Positions 1-11,600 of a stretch of DNA of 64,000 nt are shown here, piece by piece (the stretch's first letter is position 1; each line of letters starts with the position of its first letter). A program made the position numbers and the translations under genes. The stretch comes from Montifringilla adamsi (lineage: Eukaryota; Chordata; Aves; Passeriformes; Passeridae). The notes under the pieces were generated by a model. The model was not told where the DNA came from and searched no databases. It saw only the letters and a list, made by a program, of their open reading frames with translations. Where the stretch lies: NCBI GenBank assembly GCA_017590115.1, contig JAGGNK010006448.1, positions 2,243,849 to 2,307,848 of the forward strand, in the 5' to 3' direction.

Positions 1-604
1 ACTTAGCACCTGCAAATTGCAAAAGCAAAGCCCTAGCAGCATTTCATCCACATGGCATGACTAAGAGCATGAGCCATGAATTAGGGTAGCACATAGCCAA
101 GCATGTGCTGTCACTCTTCCCCTTCACTGCACATTCCTTCTGCTTTGAGACTACTTCGGCATTTGCCAAAAGTCTAAGTCTATTTGCTAAGAAAGTTAAA
201 ATTCTGTTGGGTTTTTCACGCCCTCCCTCCAAGCTACTTTTATGTCAGATTGTCAGGCTGAACTGGCTCACTAAGCAATCCCGCAGTTACTAGCAGGTTC
301 AGGAACGGCAGCTGAGGAGTTGGGGAAGGAAAGAGGTGGGAAGAACAAAGGACAGGACAACTTCCTCAAATGTCTGACCTAGCCTTCACTACAACTAATA
401 GTAAGGCTACTACTACAAGGAGTATTAAATCTTGTTAAGGCTGGTAAGCAGTCCTTGCACCCTGCCCAAAAAAGCAGAGGTCATAATTAAAAAAAAAAGC
501 ACAGAAAGCAGAGATTTGTGTGTACGCAACAGAAGAAGGGAACTGAGAGAAGGCAGCACAGAAGCACAAGCCATCCACACAAGGTGGACAGCACAGCTAT
601 TTGC

Positions 605-733
605 TCCAGGCCAAGTTGCACAAGGCTTTGAGGAACCTGATCTAGTGGAAGGTATCCCTGCCCGTGTCAGAGGGCTGGAACGAAATGTTCTTTAAGGTCC
701 CTTCCAACCCAAACCGTGCTATGATTCCATGAT
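605..733 (+). mobile_element. CR1 retrotransposon, 3'-end fragment
   Basis: A 5'-truncated CR1 copy. It opens in the end of ORF2 or the start of the 3' UTR (CAGGCCAAGTTGCACAAGGCTTTGAG), then GAACCTGATCTAGTGGAAGG, a TATCCCTGCCCGTG stretch, GGCTGGAACGAAATGTTCTT, AAGGTCCCTTCCAACCC, and the CR1 terminal repeat at 719-733 (CTATGATTCCATGAT). It keeps the true 3' terminus, so it is a normal 5'-truncated insertion. It lies antisense to KLF12. Confidence 0.9.
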
Positions 734-1942
734 ACCTGGCCATGCCAGGGACCAGCAGCAGCCTAGCTGCAGCAGCTCAGATCTCAGCAGGGGCAAATTC
801 ATCCAGAGATACCCCCTACGAACTTATCTGGCTTGTCCTGATCCCAGAGGTGGCTCATACCATCCTAAGTGCACGAAGTACTCCATCATAGCGGGAGTAC
901 TCATCTAAACACAGATCACAGCGCAAGCTGAACACTGCTTTAAGGGCACTGGAGGCAAAGCAATGCAAGTGCCTTGCACTACTAAATTCTCCTGCAATAA
1001 CTCAAGACAAACAAAATGAAAAATCAACATTTTAGATAAAGTTTCAATGTCTTTATTTGTTCCTCCTTTTATAAAATCAGAAGGCTATAAAGAGCTACAG
1101 ACAAAACATGAACAACACATGTCCAAGTTCCAGAACACAAGGAGTATGAGGGTTTAGAAATAAGTATTTTTTAAAGATGCCGGTTCTCTGCCGAGTTTTC
1201 ACATTGTGTCAGAAGAAATAGGGAAGACAAAAAGTAAATATGCTTGCTAGTCAATGATTTAAGGGAACACTCAAAACAGCTACTAAGGGAGACAGACTGG
1301 TGAAACCCACATCTGGCTTTCACAGCTGCTTGAGAAACGATTCACAAAGGGCTCGGGTCAGCATGCAGCACGGGCTCAGGACTGGTACCCATCACCACAC
1401 CGCAGGCAGACACTTCCCATATTAGCAGATGGGCACAGCAGGGTCTGGTACAGGACAGCAGGAAGCTCCGACAGACAGATTGCCAGTGCAGAATTTCATA
1501 GGGGGAATGGTGAAGGTCGATTATCAAAAATGTAACCTTTTGGTTTTCCACAGAGCATGTTTTTCTCTTAAAGTTCCCACTCAGCAGTTATTCATTACCA
1601 GTTTCCTCCTGTTAGAGAAATTACTTGGTTGGCATGACAACATATTCCCACCACGAATTTCTATCCCTGTGCCTACTTTCAGTTCCTGAGAACTGAGAGC
1701 TTCACTGATTCCTCTTCACCCTTTCATGCCATTACTGCCTATACCATACTCCTTCACATGGGCTTTTATTTGAATTGCATCTGGCATCCATGGGTGTGCA
1801 CAGTCATTGTGTTCTCTGGCAATGACATTATACAGAGGAGCTGCAGTTCAGGAACACACTCAATGTAAAGAGCAACTCCTAAACACACCAGAGACATGGT
1901 CAAGGCTTGGTAACTGACCTACATCATCCATGTTTTAGAGGG

Positions 1943-1960
1943 TGTCGTGGTTTGACCCGG
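1943..1960 (+). other. Possible LTR-end scrap (weak)
   Basis: TGTCGTGGTTTGACCCGG resembles the start (TGTCRTGGTTTRACCC) of LTRs from endogenous retroviruses common in birds. Only about 16-18 bases match and no LTR body or internal retroviral sequence follows. GTTTGACC at 1,950-1,957 also pairs with GGTCAAAC at 1,983-1,990. It may be coincidence. Confidence 0.25.
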
Positions 1961-2732
1961 AAGTGAGGTTTTGGGAAGTTATGGTCAAACAAAAGATATT
2001 TTCCCTTACTTTAAAATAAGTAAGGCAAATTCATCTAATGTTATTATGAAATTTTAAAACAGAAAGTTAGCTTAACAGAGGATGCACTCCAACTACATTT
2101 GCTGATGTAATTTGTACTCACCACTAACTGATGGATAACAACAAAAACATTTATCTTTTTAGAGATTATATGGCTTTAGAGATCCTTTGAGTGAAGGCAA
2201 GGAACACATTAAAAAATCAGAGTACATAATCAACAATAAACCCTCTCATACACACTTCATCCCAGCATTTGATATGAATAAAATTAGTCCATAAAGAATA
2301 TTTAAAGTTCACTACTTCACAAAAACTTTCCTTGTTGTAAACGTACTGCATATTAGCTTAACAGCAGGGTTTAAACAAAACTAAGAAGAAGCATCATGTC
2401 AGTAATGTATTACCTAACATGCTCATTACTCTGCCTGAAAATGCAAGGACATTTAATCCAGTTTATTTCTTCCAATTATTTTAAAGACTGTTAAAGACTT
2501 CTAGAGATTATGGTAGAAGCTTTTATAGATGTAAGGTTCCTGCATGGTACACCCTGGCCCTGAGTCAGTGCCACGAGTAAGTAACAGATCTCCTCCAGTT
2601 CCTAAAAGCCAAGCAGATACTTACCTTCTCTGCTGAATGCTTAATATTCAGTATCTTCCAAAAACAAGCCCACAGCATGCAGACCAGATATTTCATACTC
2701 TGTATGTGTGATCTGGATTTACTTTATCAGGC

Positions 2733-2938
2733 TGCACATTAGGAAAAAAGTGTTCACTGAAACTGGTTAAGCATTGGGACAGGATCCCCAAGGAAGTGGT
2801 GGAGACACTATCCCTTGAACTGTTCAAAAAACAAGTAAATGTGGCACCTTAAGAAATGGTTTAGTGCACTTGGTGGGATTAGGTCAAAGACTGGATTTGA
2901 TCATGGAGGTTTTTTCCAACCTTAATGACTCTATGATA
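2733..2938 (+). mobile_element. CR1 retrotransposon, 3'-end fragment (different subfamily)
   Basis: A 5'-truncated CR1 copy starting near CACATTAGGAAAAAAGTG, then AAGCATTGGGACAGG, GGAAGTGGTGGAGACAC, TGTTCAAAAAACAAGTAAATG, TGGCACCTTAAGAAATGG, and ending TTTTCCAACCTTAATGACTC with TATGAT. The GTGGCAC...TGGTTTAGTG segment and the AACCTTAATGA end mark a subfamily different from the 605-733 copy. It is moderately diverged, noncoding, and antisense to KLF12. Confidence 0.88.
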
Positions 2939-3730
2939 CTTTGAGTACTGTTTTGTTTCTTTTCAGCTTGGAGTTTGCAGACAAACTTGCAAATACCAAT
3001 TCAACAGAAGCTGCAAGTTTCTCTCCGCAATCCATGTAACGCTACCAAATTTTTAGAGCAGGCAGTTATTTTAATATTTAGCCTTTAAGAAATACTTGTT
3101 CTTCTTTCTGACAACAGTAAGGTCACAATCTACACAGTAAAATTGTTATGAAACTCAAGGTGACCTCTTTTTAGACTAGAAGTATTTTTGGAATTTTAAT
3201 GTAAGAATAAATTAATATTTGAGTATTCAATACTAACAACTTACATACTTATTTTATGTTAACAGTTGTCTTAAACTGACTCTTTATCCCATCAATACTA
3301 TGAATGGTTATTCAGCGAAAAACATAAAAGCATATTTCAAGTAATTCAGTCTAAATCCATTCATGAAAACTAACATGTACAGCAACAAAGGAAAGAAGCT
3401 CCAATAAACCAAACTATAAACTGTTTTCCAAGACCAAACTTAAGTAATATTTCACTCTGTATTTTTAGCTTATTCTGTAAAACGAATACTATTCAGAAGC
3501 CAACGAGACTGTTTTGGCTTCTTTTCAATTTCTCTATTCTATTTTACAAGTTTTCTGTAATGAAAATCAATAATGTTTTCTGTGCCATGTTTGCACAGCA
3601 TGTTTTAACCTGCAGATCACACAGAACTGTGGATGTTGCAGATCTAACACTTTAATCAGTCTATACCTACATCTTAACTTGGATCTTGAATTTAGAGAAG
3701 AGAGACTCCTAAACGTGTTGCAGTTTTTCC

Positions 3731-3746
3731 TTTTTTTTTTTTTTTT
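3731..3746. repeat. T16 homopolymer
   Basis: Sixteen T after TTTTTCC. It is simple sequence, with no recognised element attached. Confidence 0.95.
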
Positions 3747-4194
3747 CCTAGCTTAGAAGCTTAGAGCACATCTCTGCACTGCCACAACCTCCGAGGAGTT
3801 AACAGTGGACAGGAGCTTCCAAACTGCTGTTCTGCCATATAAATCATGGACCAGACCAGTACTACTTCCACTAGCAGTAGTTTTGTTGACAGCTGTCAAT
3901 AACATTACTACTTTTTATTGCTTTTTACTCAACAACAGAACAACATATTAGTATAAAAGCCCTAAGTACTCTATTAAACATAAGTTATAGGACCATGAAG
4001 TTATCATAGAGCATTGTTCCACAATACCCAGCAGCTGAAGGAAGAAAAACTGAAGTCTTTTGTTTTCAAAAGCATAGCTTCTACCCTCCCCAGACACCTC
4101 ATCATATGGACTCTCCAGAAATCCACAGTTCTGTTCTACTGTAAGTAAAGGGAAAATAAATCGGGAGTGTCACAGGAAATGCACTCACTGCCAC

Positions 4195-4218
4195 CACTGT
4201 TTATATCACTGTTTATAT
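4195..4218. repeat. 12-bp perfect tandem duplication
   Basis: CACTGTTTATAT is repeated twice without a gap at 4,195-4,206 and 4,207-4,218. Confidence 0.9.
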
Positions 4219-4959
4219 CTTCAGCTCCTACTGCAGTATAAGGATGGCAGTAGGCAGGTAGAACACACGGTTTACAGGTCAAAACTCACACCACAGCCTC
4301 TGGTTATCAGGAGAATCTCCATGGAGCTCAAAGAGCAGTGAAAACTTGCAATACTAAACATCATCTTCTGCTCATGTGGTCCCCAGCTGCACACTGACAG
4401 GTACAGGCTGGTGTACCAGGGCACTGTTGCTATATGCTTGCTTTTTGCCTGTGCTTTCTGGAGGTACATGACAACAGCTGCCATTGTATGTGTAAAAAGA
4501 ACCTCTCATTAGGTTCACTGTGATCACTCCTGCATTCTTGTAACATCCCATACGGACAAAACCAAAATGACCACGTGGAAAAAAGAACAAGCGGGGCTGT
4601 GGTAATCAGTGGGTGTGATGACCTCTATGCAGTGGAGTTCCAGAGGAGAGTGGAGAAAGAAAGGTACTAACAAACACCCAGTCCCGGTCAATCTACACTC
4701 CCAACTAGAGGAGAGTAGAAGTTGTCAGGGAACTAAGTGGGATCTCATGGGAGATATCTCTAAAAGGGTCAAACAGCACAGGAGTACTGGAAGGTCTCTA
4801 AGGAGATCAAAGTACAACACTAGTATATATAAGCACTCAGAAAAGCAAGACGAATTAGGACACCAATTTCGGAGACATGAAACACATGAAGGAGCTCCAG
4901 TACAAAAAGGCAGTATAGCAGGAGGAGCAAGAAAAGGATGAACACACAAATATCACACA

Positions 4960-5130
4960 GGAACACATGGGTGGTTTTGGGAACTCTACAAGTTCAGACT
5001 TGTAGAGAATATCAAAGGCAACAAGAACTTCTACCACTACATCAGCAATACAAGGATGAACAAGAAAAATGTGGGTTCATGGCTGAAACAGGGCACAGCT
5101 TGCAGCACCTTCATCTACCATGTGTGAAAG
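4960..5130 (+). mobile_element. Probable CR1 ORF2 internal fragment (linker before reverse transcriptase)
   Basis: The plus-strand translation contains LVENIKGNKNFYHYISN followed by KKNVGSWL. This matches the CR1 ORF2 segment between endonuclease and reverse transcriptase, whose family pattern is ARDVKGNKKxFYxYIxxKRK...ENVGPL, with one residue missing after GNK. Clear homology covers roughly 170 bp. The surrounding 4,600-5,540 region is more open than average and may belong to the same insertion, but I cannot align it with confidence. There is no CR1 3' end close by, so this would be an internal or heavily eroded piece. The reading frame is interrupted by stops soon after. Confidence 0.55.
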
Positions 5131-8100
5131 GTCCTAGAAATTGGCAAAAAAGCTATCAAAGAAAGCAGAAAATGTCATGGAAGGGCACCTAGAATACTGA
5201 AAACATAATCAAGCCTATCTGTAACACAGACAGGAGAGGGTGATGCTGCTGTCTTCCAAGGACAAACTGATATGACTGCTACAGAATTTCCAGTAACTCC
5301 CTCACTGCAATGGCATAAGCTCCACACAGAGCATCATAGAGGAAGATCAAAGTCAGCGTCTCAGAATCAGTATCAATCTCTAGTGTATATCATGAAAGTA
5401 GGAAACAAGCTACAAACATCAACAGAGACAAAGGAGGCAGGGTGCATGTGACATCTGCGTGGCTGGTGTTCCCTCCAGGTACCAGGGGAATGGAGGCAAT
5501 TTGGAGGAGACAGGGCTGAGCGAGCTAATCTAACACAGTCCTTTCCATGAACAAGTTTTGCCTGGGAAGATCACCTGTCCTCCCTCCACTGCATCCTCAG
5601 CACCTCTCCTCCTCTCCTTGTTCCCTGCCTACCCCAATGAGCTGGGTCTTACCACACCTGTCTGCTTGGACTCCATCCTTGGGCAATGGGAAGCATGAGC
5701 AGTGGCCTGTGCCAGCAGGGGAGGACAAACACCACCTTTGGTTGCTGCTGTTTTTTTCTGCCTGTGGTTCCTATAGTTTCCTGGTATGTTTAAGCAATGA
5801 AAGCAAGCAATAACAACATCTGTAAAAGGACATCTGAAAACAGATGCCCCCCTAAATAACAGTTTGTTAAATACTCATCCTCACAATGTGAAACAGGGTG
5901 GGGTTGGGGAGAGGAGAGTGAGGAGATTGTGAAGAGAATTTAAAAACGAAACAAAAAAACCCAAAACAAATAAAAAAATTAAAGAAAACAGAAACCTTAC
6001 AGTAATTTATGTAAGGACTCATCTCCACAGGGAGAAATAAGGAAAAAAGCCAATGATGCTAAAAAATACATACAGCTCTTTCAGTACTTCCCCAGCAGGA
6101 TACAGAACAAGAGTAAAATATACATCAAAAAGAGTACTTATAAGACAACCTCCAACAGAAAAGAAAAGCTAACAGAACATCAATGAACAAGAGAAAAGTA
6201 GAAGTAATCCTTTCTCATAATGAACAGCAAGGATTAAAATAATTTTGGTACTTTCATAACATAATTGTCTCATGATGCTGAAGTGTTCGTGATATTGAAA
6301 ATTACTGAGTTATGTTGGCTTATGCTTATTTTTCTTAGGCTAGCCACTATACAATACACTAACAATGCACACTTACACAACACTTCTCACTTCAAGAGTC
6401 CTTGAAGAAATAGAGTACCGCAATTACCAAACTGAGAACCAGGAAGAGAGAAGATTTCACTTTACTGAAGTCAAAACAAAGGGAATGGACAAGAGCCCAG
6501 TCACTTCCATCTCATTTCTACTTTGAATATACCAACATGCCCTGGTGAGCAAAATATAGACTGTCATAATGAACTGACTACTCTAATGAGCATTAAAACA
6601 AACAAAAAAATTCCACTAAACTCATCTGTGAGTAGAACAAAATGAAACCTAGGGACTAACTTTTCTCCTTGCTAAGTAGCTTAAAGATTTTGTGAGTAAC
6701 AATTATTTCACAGAGACATTTCAATGGAAAACATTTTTAATCAAGGCTCTGGACCCCCAAAGTTGGCATGCATCAGCAGGCCAGCACAACATATAATCAT
6801 AGACAGAGCTAAACAAGAGGTAATTCCATTTCTTTTAAGAAAAGCGGGATTATCTAACTCACCTTCATCAGTTTCTTAATATGAACAGAGGGGTTAAGTA
6901 CACTTGTAACCTATTGAATTTTCCTTCCATTGCAGCCTGAAACAAACTTCAGATGCCCAACCAGGCAAGTTACCAGACAAGAAGAGTAACTACTTTTCAT
7001 ATGCCAATAATAGTTTCACACATGAAGTCTAAAATGCTCATTGTTGTATCTTAGAATTCCACTGCACTGTGACATGAAACAACACAGACCTGTGATGACT
7101 TTCAAGGCAGAGATGCAACAGGATTTTAGAATACAGTACAGTATACCAGCTCCCATGACTACAGTGTTAATACCCTTCTGGCACAATGCATAAAAGCAAA
7201 AATCTGTACCTCACTGGTTCCTCAATTAGGATTGCAAGCTCAATCACAGTTACAGCTAAACTGTCAATATTGGATTCCCCAAAGAGAAAGAAATGGAGCA
7301 CACACAACTGTCATGGGAACTTTGGATATCAGGGGGAGTCACATTAATTGTAGATATTTGGATGGTTAAAGTCATTCTTGTGGGTTTTTTTAAACCATTT
7401 TCAGTGACTTCTTCAGTGCAGTAATGGAAATGCTGACCTTTCACATCTTGAAAAAGGAATCTATTTTCAATCCAAAACGTAGATTTAGGAATTCACAGTA
7501 ACCACAGATATACAGCTTGTATATGTCATGCTTGTTTTTCTTTGTGCCCAGTTTCTCAGCTGAATAAATCTTCCAGGAGACTCCCATCATAAGCTCTGGT
7601 AGCAGTGCAAGCTGAGAGGTCATACGTGATCAAAAAGGCAGACTGGTTGGAAGGTGAGATCACAAAATAGTTGACTGGGGAAAGAAGGCAACCAAACTAT
7701 AATATTGCAATGAACTTCAGCAATACGCTCCAATCAAAGGGTCAACTTTTCTTCTCTCAAAGGCAACATTACTTTTCTAATCCATATAAGCACATAAAAA
7801 ATATCAATTTATGTATCTAACATGATATATTCTGTAACTGTGTTTTTGCTATGTAACTGTAACAATATTAAGCTATGTTAGTTTCTGGGTAACATCTCAC
7901 ATTCTCTATGAAACTTTCTCCAGTCTTGGCAGACAAAGTATTATCCTTCTCCTCTACCAAATAGTTCTTCATAAAAATCTAAATTTCTTGTAATTGAAAC
8001 CATCTTATTGCTGCCTTTCTATTACTGTAGACATAGGAAATCTATTGGGCATGGCACTGTTGGCTAAACACACGTTGTTTGGAGCAGAGGTCTTCCTCTG

Positions 8101-8600
8101 CTTCACTCCTTTACACTTGCTGCTGAATTCCTAATAAGCACAGCCACTAATATCTGAAGAACACCATTAAAAGACTGTCTAAACTTCTGATTAAGTAAAC
8201 CTAGATACCCTGGGACCACCCTTTATCAGAACAATGCCTCACACAATGAAGTTTTCACCCACAAGTGAAAATCCCCCTGTTCCTACCATACATAGAACAA
8301 ACAATACCAGAATAAGGAGCACATTCCCTGCTGTGCTCTGTAACAGTCAACTCAGCTGCCTAGGAAAGGAAAGCAATGGCAGACAGCGGTCAGTAAATTA
8401 AGTCTCAGAGGATCTGGGATACTTCACTTAGTGTGAATTTCAGACAGCATCATACATCTTACAACCCCACCCCCACTTTTAGTCTGCAAACTTGGCGAAA
8501 ACCTGCCTGGCAAGCATGCTGAGCTGGTTAAGCTATCATTTCCTGTTAGTCTTAAATCTGTTACCTTTCTATTACGTTTCTGAGTCTGATTCCTGGGGAG

Positions 8601-8618
8601 AAAAAAAAAAAAAAAAAA
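8601..8618. repeat. A18 homopolymer
   Basis: Eighteen A then GAAAAATG. No retrocopy or SINE body is recognised upstream. Confidence 0.95.
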
Positions 8619-11600
8619 GAAAAATGAAACCAAACCTACATCCATGACAAAACCCTTTGGCTCTCTACACATGAGCTGACTTCAGAAGGAATAAGAAACA
8701 TGAAACACTGAAAAGATTCAGTGTTTGGTAATGCAGCACTGCAGAAACACGCCAGAAGTGGGCAGCTGGGGTCCCAGAAGTAGCAAAGATGTCTCAGGAT
8801 GTAGTTCAAGATACAGGTCACCAGCTGTAATCAAAAGCAGCACCCATGATCTTTTTCCCACTCTCCCCATCTCCATATAACAGAGGATATCCATGATTTC
8901 ACATGCAAGTATGACTTGCTAGACATACACAACCATTCCCTTTCTCCCTGTGGGTAGGTTCTTCTTGGACCAGTGATCAGCTGACCCTACACTCCCCAAT
9001 GTCATTGAGTCACTGGCAATGGACTGAGCAAGAATGCTAGGATAACAGCAAAGATGTAAGAGTTGGCTACCTTTTTTCTTCATACAAGCTTCCACTCAAC
9101 ATGAAACAGTACTCATCAGCTTGTGATGCTTGACTTGACTTAATTAATCCAACTGACATAACCCTTCTGGGATGTGACTTGCACCCTTCTGGGCTGCAAG
9201 CATAACCTTCGGCTGTGCTCAGGAAATGTATCTCTTAGGTACATCTCACAGGGCTTTGCATTGTGCCCTGGAGGTTAAGTCCTTACTGGATCTGGAGTCA
9301 GATCTTGACCTCTTTCTGAAGACTATTCCACATTTATGGCACTGCAAAGCAACCAATGAATTGTACCAGCTGTGATTCTAACACTTCATAACTCCCTGAA
9401 GTAATGGCAATTGCAAGGTGAAAAGAACCAACAGAAAGCAAGAAGGGCTTTCTTTGCAGAAGAGATCAATACACGTGCACTGTCCATACACATCTTGTTT
9501 CCCCAAATCAATCATACTAAACATTAAGTTATTCAGAAAACAAATAAGTAATTGAATAAAGCAGAAACTCACAAACTACAACAGCAAATATCAGAAGTGC
9601 TCTTTCTTCTACTAATACAAAGAATGTACCCAAGCTGAATGAATCACTGCGAAACAGTTCCCCATATAGTCATGGAGTAAGCTTTGTTACTGAGACCATT
9701 CTCAACTGAATGTGAATAGGTATTTTTGGAAATCTTTAAAAATAAGAGATTTATGTCAGTATTATCCAGGCTGAGGTAAAACATATTTATGTATATAACA
9801 ACATAAGGATGGATGGCATTCTTCAGAGACAGGAAGATAAATTTGGCTGGCTATGAAAGATACAGAACAATATTGGCCTATTAAAGGGTTTTGTCATTTT
9901 AATAATTTCTTTTCATAATTCAGTAATGATAAGTGATTAGAATGTAGACAGATCAAGAAGAATTAGGAGGACACTTCAGAGTAAGATATATAATCCTCCA
10001 GTGATGATTTGAGAGAACAAAATGTAGGCAAAGGAACAGATGAGACTGCAGATCTGGAAACAAAAAGACTGATGATAATTAGCAGTCATCATTCTCTGTA
10101 TTTGAAGATTGATTGTGGGATCTAAGTCCCACATTCATATCTTCTTTTAACAACAGCTTACGGCACAACTCAGCAAATACTTTAAAAAGTGCAACTGAAC
10201 ACTAAGTTGCACACATTTACCAGTTTTTAGAAACTGGGCCACATTCTGCAATGACTAGCAGGATTTTCAAACTCCACACTGAAGCCAGTCAACACTATTC
10301 ACCCTAACTTCTTAACAGTAGCCACCACCTAATAAATTCTCCACCCAGTCTTTATTACCAATACATTAATCCAGCTTCCATGCATTTTCACAATAGTGAA
10401 ATATTTCCAGAATAGTTTTTGACACAAATAAAGACTGAAGATTTTTTTTTTCCTGCTGAAGTACCCTACCTTCAACCTCATGGGGAGGGACAACCTTCTT
10501 CTTCATAGCCTTTTTGGAAGCTGGTAACTGAGAAAGATTTTACTGCAGCCCAAAATATCTAAAGTTGTAGGTCACTGGAGGATATTAAATGATAAGCAAA
10601 TTCATATTTCCAAAGCAATTCTCTCAATTTATTAGCAATGCTAGCTCCTGTTCCACAGTAGGGGACATAATAATGAAGCCTTGTTAAAGGGCGATGCGAT
10701 ATCTTTCATGTAGTGTCTTCTTTTCATTTGTGATAAAGTCATTAAAGCAGCACTGTGTCTTCCTGAAGCATCAAACAATTGACTGCATTAAATCTCCTGT
10801 GCAAAATTAAGGACAGTAGCTCACTGGAAAAATAAGCATGTGTTCTTGCTAATGCTGATGGCCTTCTAAAAAGCATTAAACTACTCTAAATTGGTGACAA
10901 TAAAACAATGCAGAACTTTTTTAACTTTTTCCAAAGCAAAGAGAAAATCAATTTCCCTTGTAAATACCTCTTTGTTCCAAATCTGACTAGTTACCTCTAT
11001 CTCTTAAGGCATGTCTTCCTTACAGACAGTCTAAATCCTATTCTCCCACAATGATCTAACTTCACACTCAATGTCTTAAATTTGGGTTGGTAAAGGTTTG
11101 TCTTCACTACACCAACACAGGCTGCAGCTCCAGAGCCCTGTCTTGCTCACCTCTTCTACAGTCACAGGCTCCAAGGATCTAGTACATGGGGCATAGCTGA
11201 AATGTCAGCTTCAATTTCCTTTCAGACTCAGCTGAGACTGGGCTGCTTTGCAGCTGGGAGTACCTCACACAGTTTCATTCTCCCAGGGCTACCCTAAAAT
11301 CTCAGCTGGACTACACTTTCTTTGTTTATTCCTTCTGCAGTGTTGCATTTTAAACTCACCTTCACTTGCTCTAGATAAGTAACACTTGTGCATTGTAAAG
11401 GCTGAGACTACTTTTTAAGAAAACTACTTAAACTTTTCAGTGGTATCAGACCAGGTTTGGACGGAGCACCCAAATACAGCAAAAGACACAGAGGAAATAA
11501 TGAAACAAAACAAAACACGTAATACAAAAGTTTAAAGAGCTTGGAGCTCACGCACAAATGGTAGAGAAGAACCTTACATTATACTTAACCTCTTCTGCGA

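Noticed and set aside
1045..1060. Possible minus-strand polyadenylation signal (TTTATT on the plus strand)
   Set aside because: AATAAA hexamers occur often in AT-rich introns. There is no coding exon just upstream on the minus strand and no clear downstream GU-rich element.
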